Source: Eggerthella sinensis (GTDB taxonomy: Bacteria > Actinomycetota > Coriobacteriia > Coriobacteriales > Eggerthellaceae). From it: DNA of 64,000 bases. Below are positions 9,635 to 17,761 of the stretch, one piece after another (within the stretch, counting starts at the first letter, position 1; each line of letters opens with the position of its first letter). Below the pieces are notes generated by a model that was not told where the DNA came from, searched no databases, and was given only the letters and a program-made list of their open reading frames with translations. The stretch covers positions 33,072 to 97,071 of the forward strand of contig NZ_PPTT01000014.1 in NCBI RefSeq assembly GCF_003339815.1. Direction: 5' to 3'. Both the position numbers and the translations under genes were made by a program.

Positions 9635-11119
9635 TTACTTCGCCGGGTAGAACCCGCTCGGCTCTTCGCCGAGGTTGATCATGATGTTCTTCGCCTGCGT
9701 GTAGTGCTCGAGCATCACCTTGTGCGTCTCGCGGCCGATGCCGGATTCCTTATAGCCGCCGAACGGCGCGCCCGACGGAATCTGGTTGTAGGTGTTCACC
9801 CACATGCGGCCCGTCTGAATGCCCTCGGCCACGCGGAAGGCGCGGTTGATGTCGCGCGTCCACACGGCACCGCCCAGGCCGTACACCGAGTCGTTCGCCA
9901 TGTCGATGACTTCCTGCTCGTCCTTGAACTTGATGACCACGGCCACCGGCCCGAAGATCTCCTCCTGCGCCACGCGGCACGAGTTGTTCGGCACCTCGAG
10001 CAGCGTCGGCTTCATGAACGCGCCCTTGGCAAGGTCGCCCTCGGTGTTGCGCTCGCCGCCGCAGAGCACGCGGCCGCCCTCCTGCTTGGCGATCTCCACG
10101 TACTCGAGGATCTTGTTGAGCTGGTTCTCGTCGATCTGGCTGCCCATCTGGGTGTCGTCCTCCCAGGGCATGCCCACCTTCACGTTGTTGAAGGCCTCGC
10201 ACGCGTCGTGCACGAACTTGTCGTAGATGTCCTCCTGCACGAAGATGCGGCTGCCGGCGCAGCACACCTGGCCCTGGTTGAACAGGATGCCCAGCTGCAC
10301 GCCGTCCATCACCATGTCCCACTTGGCGTCGTCGAAGATGATGTTCGCCGACTTGCCGCCCAGCTCGAGCGTGGCCGGGATGAGGCGCTCGGCCGCCGCG
10401 CGGGCCACGTCGCGGCCCACTTCGGTGGAGCCGGTGAACGCGAGCTTGCTGATCTTCGGGTTGTCGAGGATGTACTGACCCGACTTCGAGCCGCGGCCCG
10501 TCACCACGTTGAACACGCCGGCCGGGATGATGTCCTGCGTGAGCTTCGCCAGCTCGAGCACCGTGAGCGACGTCGTGGACGAGGGCTTGAACACCGTGCA
10601 GTCGCCGGCGGCCAGCACGGGAGCCAGCTTCCAGGCGGCCATGAGGAACGGGAAGTTCCACGGCACGATCTGGCCGACGACGCCGATGGGCTCGTGCAGC
10701 ACGATGGACAGCAGGTTGCCGGGCAGCTTGTCGGTCTCGCCCGTGTCGGCCAAGAGCACGCCGGCGAAGTAGCGGAAATGGTCCACGGACAGCGCCACGT
10801 CGATGGCGCGCGTCTCGCGAATGGGCTTGCCGTTGTCGAGCGACTCGAGCAGCGCGAACTTCTCCGCGTTCTCCTCGATGAGGTCGGCCACCTTGTTCAA
10901 GATGATGGCTCGCTCGGCCTTGGTGGTCTTGCCCCAGGTTTTGAACGCCTCCCACGCGGCGTCGACCGCGCGATCGACATCTTCCTTCGTGGCGTCGGCG
11001 ATAGTTGAAAGCTGTTCACCGTTGGCCGGGCAGTACACGTCGAGCGTTCCGCCGTCCGACGCGTCGACCCACTGGCCGTCGATGTAGAGCTGGTAGGATT
11101 TCTGAGCAGGGTTGTTCAT
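9635..11119 (-). CDS. NAD(P)-dependent aldehyde dehydrogenase
   Basis: 494 residues, the usual length for the ALDH superfamily. It oxidises an aldehyde to the carboxylic acid in the cytoplasm. Visible motifs are PWNFPF (153-158) and FTGSTEVG of the nucleotide-binding domain, catalytic Glu252 in LELGGK, and GQVCCAGSR with Cys286 at the nucleophile position of mammalian ALDH2-type enzymes. ATG 11119 is preceded by GAAAGGAAG. The gene is monocistronic, bounded by terminators on both sides. The substrate cannot be read from sequence; betaine-aldehyde or general aliphatic aldehyde dehydrogenases share these motifs. Its place beside acyl-CoA genes could mean it feeds a carboxylate into them, but nothing shown here proves a link. 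Confidence 0.92.
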   Translation of the reverse strand: MNNPAQKSYQLYIDGQWVDASDGGTLDVYCPANGEQLSTIADATKEDVDRAVDAAWEAFKTWGKTTKAERAIILNKVADLIEENAEKFALLESLDNGKPIRETRAIDVALSVDHFRYFAGVLLADTGETDKLPGNLLSIVLHEPIGVVGQIVPWNFPFLMAAWKLAPVLAAGDCTVFKPSSTTSLTVLELAKLTQDIIPAGVFNVVTGRGSKSGQYILDNPKISKLAFTGSTEVGRDVARAAAERLIPATLELGGKSANIIFDDAKWDMVMDGVQLGILFNQGQVCCAGSRIFVQEDIYDKFVHDACEAFNNVKVGMPWEDDTQMGSQIDENQLNKILEYVEIAKQEGGRVLCGGERNTEGDLAKGAFMKPTLLEVPNNSCRVAQEEIFGPVAVVIKFKDEQEVIDMANDSVYGLGGAVWTRDINRAFRVAEGIQTGRMWVNTYNQIPSGAPFGGYKESGIGRETHKVMLEHYTQAKNIMINLGEEPSGFYPAK

Positions 11120-11330
11120 GGGCGCTTCCTTTCGTTCTTGCGGCGCACCCCGCGCCGCCTGCTGTCCCCAGCATAGCGTGCGAGCAGGGGCGTTGTCAGT
11201 CGCCGTTTCGTGTAAACCCGGCAACGGTCGAGAAACGTTGCCGATCAAGAAGCATTTCCGGCGAACGGCCCGCCTCGCGCCGGAAGCGGCACGACGTTCC
11301 AGCGGCCGACGGAAGCGCCGGGCCCCTCGA

Positions 11331-11374
11331 AACGAACGAAGGGCCCCGGCGGAAACCGGGGCCCTTCGTTCGTT
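11331..11374. terminator. strong hairpin downstream of acyl-CoA dehydrogenase
   Basis: A perfect 19-base stem (11331-11349 with 11356-11374) with a six-base loop lies 25 bases after the stop of the minus-strand acyl-CoA dehydrogenase gene. The tail on the minus strand is only moderately T-rich (TTCGTTCGTTTCG). It probably terminates that gene and shields the aldehyde dehydrogenase. Confidence 0.65.
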
Positions 11375-11399
11375 AAGGGGAAGGTAATGCGGGTGGTGC

Positions 11400-12608
11400 T
11401 TACAGAGCCGTGCCGGCAATCCAGTCGGCGTACTCCACGTGGCCGTCGTGCTTGTCGACGCCACGGGCGATGGTGATGCGCTGCACGGTGGGAGCGCCTT
11501 CCTCAAGCCACATGGCGCGGCAGTCACGGTACAGGCGCTCGGTCGGGCCGTACGGCGAGTCCTCGAAGTAGCCGTCGCCGCCAAAGATCTCCAGCATCTC
11601 GTCGGAAACCATCTTCACGGTGTCGATGGAGAACAGCTTGCACATGGCGGCCTTCTCGTCGACGAACTCGTTGTGCGGATCGACGTCGTACTCGTCGGCG
11701 AAGTCCATGATCATGCAGCGCAGCGCGTGGATGTTCGTGGCCATGTTCGCCAGCTTCATCTTGATGGCCTGACGCTGGATGATCGGCTTGCCGAAGGTGA
11801 CGCGGTCGCGAGCACGGGCGATGGACATTTCGAGCATGCGCTGGGACATGCCGAGGTTCGAGTCGGCGATGTGCACGCGGGAGATGGCGAGCGAGTGCAT
11901 GGCCACTTCCATGCCCTGGCCCTCTTCGCCGAGCAGGTACTTCGGGTCGAGCACGACGTTCGTCATCTTGAAGCCCGCATGGCCCGCGCCGCGGCAGCCC
12001 ATCATGTGCGGCATGGGGACGAGCTCGAAGCCCGGCGTGTCCATGGGCACGAAGAAGGCGGACAGACGCTCGTCGCCCTGCTTCTCGGGATCGGTCACGG
12101 CGATGACGTAGGCGTACTGCGAGCAGTCGGTGTGGGAGATGAGCCACTTCTCGCCGTTCAGCACGTAGTTGCCGTTCTCGTCCTTGAGGGCGGTGGTGTG
12201 CAGGTCGGCACCGGTGCCGCCGGTCTGCTCGGTCAGCGCGAAGTTCGTGAAGATGGTCTTGTCCTGGAACTTGTCCATGAACTCGGCCTTGAGCTCCGGC
12301 TTGCCGTAATCGTCAAGGATGCGCCAGTTGAGGTCGGCAGCGTAGTGCAGGTGCATGCGCATGCCGCCCGGGCCGCGGGAGAACTCCTCCTGCACCTGCA
12401 GGATCTCCTTCTCGGACAGGCCCCATCCGCCGTACTCTTCGGGCAGCGCGTAGCGGTACAGGTTGTTCTCGATGGCGAGGTCGTAGAATTCCTGCGGGAA
12501 CGCGTTGGTGACCTCGACCTCCTTCTGCATTTCCTCGAACGGTCCCTCGGCGAGCGCACGCACGGTCTTGAGGTATTCGCGGAACTCCTCAGGGGTAAGC
12601 TTGCTCAT
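11400..12608 (-). CDS. acyl-CoA dehydrogenase (paralogue 1 of 3)
   Basis: 402-residue FAD flavoprotein that would oxidise an acyl-CoA to the 2,3-enoyl-CoA, or run in reverse as an enoyl-CoA reductase, exchanging electrons with an ETF. The N-terminal helical domain, the middle beta domain (LTEQTGGTGADLHTTA) and the C-terminal helical domain are present. EEGAPTVQR near the C-terminus places a Glu where medium-chain enzymes have their catalytic base in the xEGTxxxQR motif. ATG 12608 follows AAGGAGGATGT. It closely resembles the enzymes at 43650-44837 and 49276-50475, sharing GPGGMRMH and PMPHMMGCRGAGH, so the three form a local paralogue family. It is transcribed divergently from the caiA-like/fixABCX operon across a symmetric promoter, suggesting co-regulation. 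The substrate is unknown. Confidence 0.9.
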   Translation of the reverse strand: MSKLTPEEFREYLKTVRALAEGPFEEMQKEVEVTNAFPQEFYDLAIENNLYRYALPEEYGGWGLSEKEILQVQEEFSRGPGGMRMHLHYAADLNWRILDDYGKPELKAEFMDKFQDKTIFTNFALTEQTGGTGADLHTTALKDENGNYVLNGEKWLISHTDCSQYAYVIAVTDPEKQGDERLSAFFVPMDTPGFELVPMPHMMGCRGAGHAGFKMTNVVLDPKYLLGEEGQGMEVAMHSLAISRVHIADSNLGMSQRMLEMSIARARDRVTFGKPIIQRQAIKMKLANMATNIHALRCMIMDFADEYDVDPHNEFVDEKAAMCKLFSIDTVKMVSDEMLEIFGGDGYFEDSPYGPTERLYRDCRAMWLEEGAPTVQRITIARGVDKHDGHVEYADWIAGTAL

Positions 12609-12756
12609 ACATCCTCCTTCAACGTCTTGCCAGACTGATGGGTTTCGGGCTGCTTCGCCGTCGTGTGTCGGTGAGCGGCAACCTCGTTGCTCACAGTTTG
12701 CACCCTAAACGATTATTTTGTCCAATAGGTAAATGATGATGAATCATTTGCCAAAG

Positions 12757-12771
12757 ATAGGTTTTAGCTAT
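12757..12771. promoter_or_regulatory. ATAG-N7-CTAT box (LysR-type T-N11-A), left copy
   Basis: ATAG-gttttag-CTAT lies 31 bases upstream of the TTGGAC element of the leftward acyl-CoA dehydrogenase promoter. It fits the T-N11-A dyad that LysR-type regulators bind. Confidence 0.6.
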
Positions 12772-12907
12772 GATTCGCCGCCGTTTTGCGCGGTTATTCC
12801 CGTTTTTCCGTCGCCGCCCCTTGTGCCACAATTTATATTATACCTGTTCATATGCAGTATTGCTAGTATTGGCACCGCAGAGCGCCCCCGCGACTCCCCC
12901 GCCATCA

Positions 12908-12922
12908 ATAGAAGAAACCTAT
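12908..12922. promoter_or_regulatory. ATAG-N7-CTAT box, right copy
   Basis: ATAG-aagaaac-CTAT lies 32 bases upstream of the TTGGAC element of the rightward caiA-like/fixABCX promoter, mirroring the left copy. Confidence 0.6.
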
Positions 12923-13105
12923 GAATTAACCTATGAATAGCTGAAAAGAACCTATTGGACACTGACGTGATTCTGGGTGCAAACTGTGCTTAGCATCCGT
13001 CAGAACTATCAATGTGCGGTACTGCTCTTCGGGAAAGCCCGGGGCGCGGCGGGGTGAAGCGCACGAACGAGGGAACAGAACCTGGACAGTAAAGGAGCGT
13101 TGACT

Positions 13106-14260
13106 ATGGATTTCAGCTTGACCGTCGATCAGGAACTGCTGGTCGAGAGCATCCAAGAATTCGCCGACCGGTACTTCGATGAAGAGACCGTGAGCGCCAT
13201 GTACGAGAACCACGGCATCCCCGACGAGATCGGCGAGGCGTACCGCGACGCGGGATTCGCCTTCATGGGACTGCCCGAAGAATGCGGCGGCATCCCCTGC
13301 GACAAGCTCACGCTCGGCCTCATGACCGAGACGCTCTACCACGCCACCGGCTGCATGACCCCGTTCATGACGGCCATGCTGGCCACGGCCGACGTGGCGG
13401 AGTTCGGCACCCCCGAGCAGGTGTCCCTCGTGGTCGACCAATATAACAAGTCGGGCAAGCCCATCGCCTCGCTCGCCCTGTCCGAGCCGGGCGCCGGTTC
13501 CGACAACAAGGCCATGAGCACGTACACGAAGCGCCAGGAAGACGGCACGTACATCATGAACGGCCAGAAGACCTGGGTCACGAACGGCGGCAACACCCCC
13601 TATATGCTGGTGGTGTCGAAGGACGAGCACCCGGCGCACGCCAACGAGAGCATGTCGCTGTGGCTCATCCCCACCGATACCCCCGGCCTGTCCACCGCCC
13701 CGCTCGAGAAGATCGGCCAGCAGATCATCCCCTTCGTGGACGTGTTCTTCGACGAGGTCGTGCTCACCGAGGACATGCGCCTCGGCAAGGAGGGCGAGGG
13801 CTTTTTGCTGCTCATGAAGAACTTCGAGATCGAGCGCTGCCTCGTGGTGGCCCAGTCGCTCGGCCTCGCGCAAGCCTGCATGGACGACGCGGCGGCCTAC
13901 GCCAACGAGCGCTACGCCTTCGGCAAGCCCATCGGCTGGAACCCCATGATCCAGGACATGCTGGCCGAGATGGAAACCATCCTGGAGAACTCGCGCAACA
14001 TGCTGTACAAGACCCTGTGGCAGCTCGACCAGGGCGAATCCGTCCGTACCGAAGCGGCGCTGCTCAAGCGCTACGCCACGGTGGGCTGCACGAAGGTGGC
14101 CGACATGGCGCTCGAGATCTTCGCGGCGCTCGGCTACACCACGGCCTCGCGCGTCGGCCGCATCTGGACCGACCTGCGCGGCAACCAGCTTGCCGGCGGC
14201 ACCGTGGAAATCATGAGCTACATCGCCGGACGCCAGATCCTCAAGCGCTACGCGAAGTAG
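13106..14260 (+). CDS. CaiA-like acyl-CoA dehydrogenase / enoyl-CoA reductase
   Basis: 384 residues. ATG 13106 sits eight bases after AAAGGAG, whereas a TTG six bases earlier is too close. The acyl-CoA dehydrogenase fold is complete (LALSEPGAGSDN in the FAD domain, FGKPIGWNPMIQDMLAEME in the helical domain). The C-terminal IMSYIAGRQILKRY resembles crotonobetainyl-CoA reductase CaiA. At the position of the Glu in the EGTxxIQ motif the sequence reads AGGTVEIM, so that base is Gly; isovaleryl- and long-chain-type enzymes also have Gly there and carry the Glu on another helix. It is the first gene of an operon with fixA, fixB, fixC and fixX, the arrangement expected of an enzyme fed with low-potential electrons. 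Enoyl-CoA reduction is therefore more likely than oxidation, but this is inferred from context. Confidence 0.85.
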   Translation: MDFSLTVDQELLVESIQEFADRYFDEETVSAMYENHGIPDEIGEAYRDAGFAFMGLPEECGGIPCDKLTLGLMTETLYHATGCMTPFMTAMLATADVAEFGTPEQVSLVVDQYNKSGKPIASLALSEPGAGSDNKAMSTYTKRQEDGTYIMNGQKTWVTNGGNTPYMLVVSKDEHPAHANESMSLWLIPTDTPGLSTAPLEKIGQQIIPFVDVFFDEVVLTEDMRLGKEGEGFLLLMKNFEIERCLVVAQSLGLAQACMDDAAAYANERYAFGKPIGWNPMIQDMLAEMETILENSRNMLYKTLWQLDQGESVRTEAALLKRYATVGCTKVADMALEIFAALGYTTASRVGRIWTDLRGNQLAGGTVEIMSYIAGRQILKRYAK

Positions 14261-14312
14261 CGAAGCCGTACCGACCCCGTCGAATCCGACCGAACGAACG
14301 AAAGGAACCGAG

Positions 14313-15083
14313 ATGAACATTGCCGTTGCAGTGAAAGTGGTGCCCGACGATCAGGACATCGTCGTCGCAAGCGACCGCACCCTCGACTACTCCAAGGCGC
14401 ACCAGATCGTGAGCGAGTACGACCTCAACGCCATCGAGGCCGCCACGCTGCTGGCCGAGGCGACGGGCGCCACGTTGTACGCCATCAGCGCGAGCAACGC
14501 GAAGGCCGACGACCTCAAGGTGAAGAAGAGCATTCTGTCGCGCGGCCCCGCGGAGCTGCGCCTCATCGCCGACGACGCCTTCCAGTTCGCCGACGCCCGC
14601 ACGACGGCGCGCGCTCTGGCGAAGCTCGTGGAGGGCATCGGCGACGTCGACCTCATCGTGTGCGGTGACGGCTCGGCCGACATGTACGCCGGCCAGGTTG
14701 ACGTGCAGCTGGCCGCCGAGCTGGGCCTGCCCGTCATCAACGCCGTCACGTCCCTCAAGCTCGAGGACGGCGCCGTGGTGGTGGAGCGCACGCTGCCCGA
14801 CGTGGTGGAGGAGATCGAAGTGCCCCTGCCCGCCGTAGTGGCCGTCACGCCCGAGTGCGCGTTCCCCCGCATCGCCGGCATGCGCGAGATCCTGGCCGCC
14901 GGCAAGAAGCCGACCACGGTGACCTCGGCCGCCGACGCCGGCGTGGACACGACGCCCGCGGTGGAAATCGCCAGCATCACCGCGCCCGAGCTGGCCGAGC
15001 GCAAGCGTCAGGTGTTCGACATGAAAAACGACGGGGACTTCGACGCGTTCGCCGCTGCGGTGGCCGCAGCCGTCCGCCCGTAG
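14313..15083 (+). CDS. fixA: FixA, electron transfer flavoprotein beta-type subunit
   Basis: 256 residues of the ETF-beta/FixA family. It pairs with FixB to form the flavoprotein that passes electrons to the CaiA-like dehydrogenase. MNIAVAVKVVPDDQD at the start and the region around VCGDGSADMYAGQV and PRIAGMREILAAGKKP are typical family sequences. ATG 14313 is preceded by AAAGGAA. It begins 52 bases after the CaiA-like gene and is followed after 27 bases by fixB. In characterised Fix systems the complex bifurcates electrons from NADH between quinone and a low-potential acceptor; whether this one does cannot be settled from what I can see. Confidence 0.92.
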   Translation: MNIAVAVKVVPDDQDIVVASDRTLDYSKAHQIVSEYDLNAIEAATLLAEATGATLYAISASNAKADDLKVKKSILSRGPAELRLIADDAFQFADARTTARALAKLVEGIGDVDLIVCGDGSADMYAGQVDVQLAAELGLPVINAVTSLKLEDGAVVVERTLPDVVEEIEVPLPAVVAVTPECAFPRIAGMREILAAGKKPTTVTSAADAGVDTTPAVEIASITAPELAERKRQVFDMKNDGDFDAFAAAVAAAVRP

Positions 15084-15110
15084 CCGAGAGATGAGAGAGA
15101 GGCCTTAATC

Positions 15111-16001
15111 ATGAAAGCATTCGTTATCGCTGAATCGGCAGATGCGCAGAAGGAGCTGTGCGCCGGAGCCCGCACGCTCGCCGACGACGTCCTGCTCGTC
15201 TCCATCGGGCGCGCGCCTCAGACGGGCGTGGCCGACGTGGCCTACCACATCGAGCTGCCGGAAGGCGAGCTCGTGGAGAACGCCTACGACACCGTGGCCG
15301 CCCTGTACGACGAGACGAACCCCGACGCGGTGATCTTCGAACCCACCGCGCGCCTCAAGATCGTCGGCGGCCGCCTTGCCGCGCATGCGGGCACGAGCGT
15401 CATGAGCGACATCACCGCGCTTGACGGCGAGCAGGCGATCAGCCTGTACTTCGGCGGCCTCGCCACGAAGACGCAGCAGGCCACGGGCGAGCGCGCCTTC
15501 TACTCGAGCAACGGCAGCGCCTTCGCGAACGCCGAGGCCAGCGGCACGGACGTCGTGGAAACCCGCGCGTTCGTCGCGCCCGAGCGCGCCCTCAAGCTGC
15601 GCGGCACGCACGAGGTGCCGCACGTGGGCGCCGATCTGGGCCGCGCGTCGGTCATCGTGGGCGCCGGCCGCGGCTTCGCCCACGTCGAGGACCTCGACCT
15701 CGCGCGCGACCTCGCGTCGGCTGTGCACGGCGAGATCGCCTGCTCGCGTCCCCTCGCCGAGAACGAGAAGTGGCTGCCGAAGAACCTCTACCTGGGCGTG
15801 TCGGGCCGCATGGTGTCGCCGAAGGTGTACTTCGCCATCGGCATCTCGGGCCAGATGCAGCACATGATCGGCGTGCACAACGCCGACGTCATCGTGGCCA
15901 TCAACAAGGACCAGAACGCGCCCGTGTTCTCGCAGGCCGACTTCGGCCTCGTGGGCGACCTGCACGAGGCCCTGCCGGCCCTCGTCGAGAAGCTCTCCTA
16001 A
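15111..16001 (+). CDS. fixB: FixB, electron transfer flavoprotein alpha-type subunit
   Basis: 296 residues of the ETF-alpha/FixB family. The C-terminal FAD-binding domain is clear, with VGAGRGF opening it, the LYLGVSGRM segment, and GISGQMQHMIGVHNADVIVA followed by NKDQNAPVF and ADFGLVGDL. ATG 15111 lies eight bases after GAGAGAGG. It is shorter than many ETF-alpha subunits, as usual for FixB. It sits between fixA and fixC in the same operon and should form the heterodimer with FixA. Compared with the second ETF-alpha at 32708-33706 it is clearly divergent, so the two systems are not recent duplicates. Confidence 0.93.
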   Translation: MKAFVIAESADAQKELCAGARTLADDVLLVSIGRAPQTGVADVAYHIELPEGELVENAYDTVAALYDETNPDAVIFEPTARLKIVGGRLAAHAGTSVMSDITALDGEQAISLYFGGLATKTQQATGERAFYSSNGSAFANAEASGTDVVETRAFVAPERALKLRGTHEVPHVGADLGRASVIVGAGRGFAHVEDLDLARDLASAVHGEIACSRPLAENEKWLPKNLYLGVSGRMVSPKVYFAIGISGQMQHMIGVHNADVIVAINKDQNAPVFSQADFGLVGDLHEALPALVEKLS

Positions 16002-16029
16002 CCGAACCGACTCGCGGAAGGAATTCCCT

Positions 16030-17325
16030 ATGTCCGAAGATCAGTTCGACGCGATCGTCGTCGGCGCGGGATGCGCCGGCGCGGTCGCGGCCTACCGATT
16101 GGCCTCGGCGGGCCTGGCCGTGCTCGTGGTGGAGCGCGGCAACTACGCCGGCGCGAAGAACATGACCGGCGGGCGCATCTACACGCATGCGCTGGCCGAG
16201 GTCTTCCCCGACTTCGAGGATCGCGCGCCCCTGCAGCGCCGCATCACGCACGAGAAGATATCGCTCGCCGCGCCCGACGCCCTGTTCACCATGGACTTCA
16301 CGGCCGACGAGCTGCGCGAGTCCGGCAAGGACTCCTACGCCGTGCTGCGCGGGCCCTTCGACCAGTGGCTGGCCGAGCAGGCCGAGGAGGCGGGCGCCGA
16401 CTTCATCTACGGCATCGCCGTGGAGGACCTCATCGTGCGCGACGGCCGCGTATGCGGCGTCGTCGCGGGAGGCGACGAGGTGGAGGCCCGCATCACCGTG
16501 CTGGCCGACGGCGTGAACTCCCTGCTCACCCACAAGGCCGGGCTGGCCGACGCGTGCCCGGCGCCCCACCAGATGGCCGTGGGCGTGAAGGAGACCATCG
16601 CCCTGCCGCCGTCGGTCATCGAAGACCGCTTCCTGTGCGCGCCCGGCGAGGGCGCGGCGTGGATGTTCGCCGGCGACTGCACGAAGGGCCGCATCGGCGG
16701 CGGCTTCCTCTACACCAACGACGACTCGATCTCCCTCGGGCTCGTGGCCACGCTGTCCGACCTCGCCGCGGGCGACGTGCCGATCTACCAGATGCTCGAG
16801 GACTTCAAGCAGCGCGCCGACATCGCCCCGCTCGTCAAGGGCGGCGAGCTGCTGGAATACTCCGGCCACCTCGTGCCCGAAGGCGGATTCGACATGGTGC
16901 CGAAGCTCTACGGCGACGGCGTGCTCGTGTGCGGCGACGCGGCCATGCTGTGCATGAACCTCGGCTACTCCGTGCGCGGCATGGACTTCGCCGTGAGCTC
17001 GGGCGATGCGGCGGCTCAGGCCGCGATGCGCGCGCTCGAGGCCGACGACGTGTCGGCGACGCGCCTGGCCGCCTACGAGCAGCTGCTCGACGGCAGCTAC
17101 GTGCTGCAGGACCTCAAGCGCTTCCGCCGTTTCCCCCACTACATGGAGGAAACCACCCGCATCTTCAACGAATACCCGGTCATGGCCCGCGACATCATGC
17201 TCAACCTGTTCAAGGTGGACGGGCATCCGCAGGCGCGCATCAAGGACAAGCTCATGGCGCCGCTCAAGCGCGTGGGCCTGTGGACGCTCGCCCAGGACGG
17301 CAGGAAGGGGATGAAGGCCCTATGA
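16030..17325 (+). CDS. fixC: FixC, ETF-quinone oxidoreductase-type flavoprotein
   Basis: 431 residues of the FixC/ETF:quinone oxidoreductase flavoprotein family. The N-terminal dinucleotide-binding motif VGAGCAGAVAAYRLA (from residue 11) is followed by the family signature AGAKNMTGGRIYTHAL. The second FAD-contact region reads GDGVLVCGDAAMLCMNLGYSVRGMDFA. It accepts or delivers electrons between FixAB, the ferredoxin-like FixX and the quinone pool at the membrane face. ATG 16030 follows GGAAGGAATTCCC. The stop TGA overlaps the fixX start in ATGA, so FixC and FixX are translationally coupled, as expected of partners in one complex. Confidence 0.93.
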   Translation: MSEDQFDAIVVGAGCAGAVAAYRLASAGLAVLVVERGNYAGAKNMTGGRIYTHALAEVFPDFEDRAPLQRRITHEKISLAAPDALFTMDFTADELRESGKDSYAVLRGPFDQWLAEQAEEAGADFIYGIAVEDLIVRDGRVCGVVAGGDEVEARITVLADGVNSLLTHKAGLADACPAPHQMAVGVKETIALPPSVIEDRFLCAPGEGAAWMFAGDCTKGRIGGGFLYTNDDSISLGLVATLSDLAAGDVPIYQMLEDFKQRADIAPLVKGGELLEYSGHLVPEGGFDMVPKLYGDGVLVCGDAAMLCMNLGYSVRGMDFAVSSGDAAAQAAMRALEADDVSATRLAAYEQLLDGSYVLQDLKRFRRFPHYMEETTRIFNEYPVMARDIMLNLFKVDGHPQARIKDKLMAPLKRVGLWTLAQDGRKGMKAL

Positions 17326-17621
17326 GCAACCCCATCAGCATCGACGTGAACGTCGACGCCAAACTGGCCCTCAACAAGTACAACGTGGACGAGGAGCACG
17401 CGCACATCGAGCTCGTGGACAACGCCGACGCCGCGGAGTTCCGCAAGCTCGTGCTGGCCTGCCCCGCCGCGCTGTACAAGATCGACGAGCAGGGCGCGCG
17501 CTCGTTCGACTACGCGGGCTGCCTCGAGTGCGGCACGTGCCGCATCCTGTGCGGTTCCACCATCGTGAAGCGCTGGGAATACCCGCAACCCACGATGGGC
17601 GTCGAGTACCGCTACGGATAA
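17322..17621 (+). CDS. fixX: FixX, ferredoxin-like protein
   Basis: 99 residues. Cys67, Cys70, Cys73 and Cys77 (CLECGTCRILC) would ligate one [4Fe-4S] cluster and are followed by KRWEYPQ, the usual C-terminal pattern of FixX and of the ETF-QO ferredoxin domain. An extra Cys47 precedes PAALY, as in family members. The ATG overlaps the fixC stop codon. It is the last gene of the caiA-like/fixABCX operon. Confidence 0.93.
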   Translation: MSNPISIDVNVDAKLALNKYNVDEEHAHIELVDNADAAEFRKLVLACPAALYKIDEQGARSFDYAGCLECGTCRILCGSTIVKRWEYPQPTMGVEYRYG

Positions 17622-17634
17622 AACGCTGCATCAG

Positions 17635-17661
17635 GGAGGCCGTTGCGGCGAGACGGCCTCC
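17635..17661 (+). terminator. hairpin after fixX
   Basis: A nine-base stem (17635-17643 with 17653-17661) follows the fixX stop by 13 bases. There is no T-run after it, so it may be a weak terminator or only an mRNA 3' structure. Confidence 0.45.
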
Positions 17662-17713
17662 AAAATTACCTAGATCAGGCGTTTTGTGTAGCAGCAACCC
17701 TGCGCTTCCCCCG

Positions 17714-17719
17714 TATAAT
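17714..17719 (+). promoter_or_regulatory. candidate -10 element of lysR
   Basis: A perfect TATAAT lies 43 bases before the LysR start. No good -35 hexamer is placed 17 bases upstream, so the promoter may depend on an activator or be weak. Confidence 0.5.
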
Positions 17720-17761
17720 AGAGGTGGTGTTGGATGCGACGTTTGACTCCAGGGGGAGATC

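Larger units (their letters stand above)
12692..12988. promoter_or_regulatory. symmetric bidirectional promoter of the acyl-CoA dehydrogenase and caiA-like/fixABCX operons
   Basis: Three nested elements are mirrored about position 12840. A 14-base arm at 12692-12705 matches 12975-12988 in inverse (GGGTGCAAACTGTG toward each gene). A 12-base arm at 12719-12730 matches 12950-12961 (ACCTATTGGACA toward each gene). ATAG-N7-CTAT boxes lie at 12757-12771 and 12908-12922. Each half can be read as TTGGAC (-35), a 19-base spacer and CAAACT (-10), with the box about 32 bases upstream of the -35. The inner sequence is AT-rich. Direct repeats ACCTATGAATta/ACCTATGAATag lie at 12918-12940. The -35/-10 assignment is inference; the symmetry is seen directly. 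Confidence 0.75.

Noticed and set aside
13100..13105. TTG start two codons earlier for the CaiA-like enzyme
   Set aside because: It would lie only two bases from the AAAGGAG site; ATG 13106 has normal spacing.
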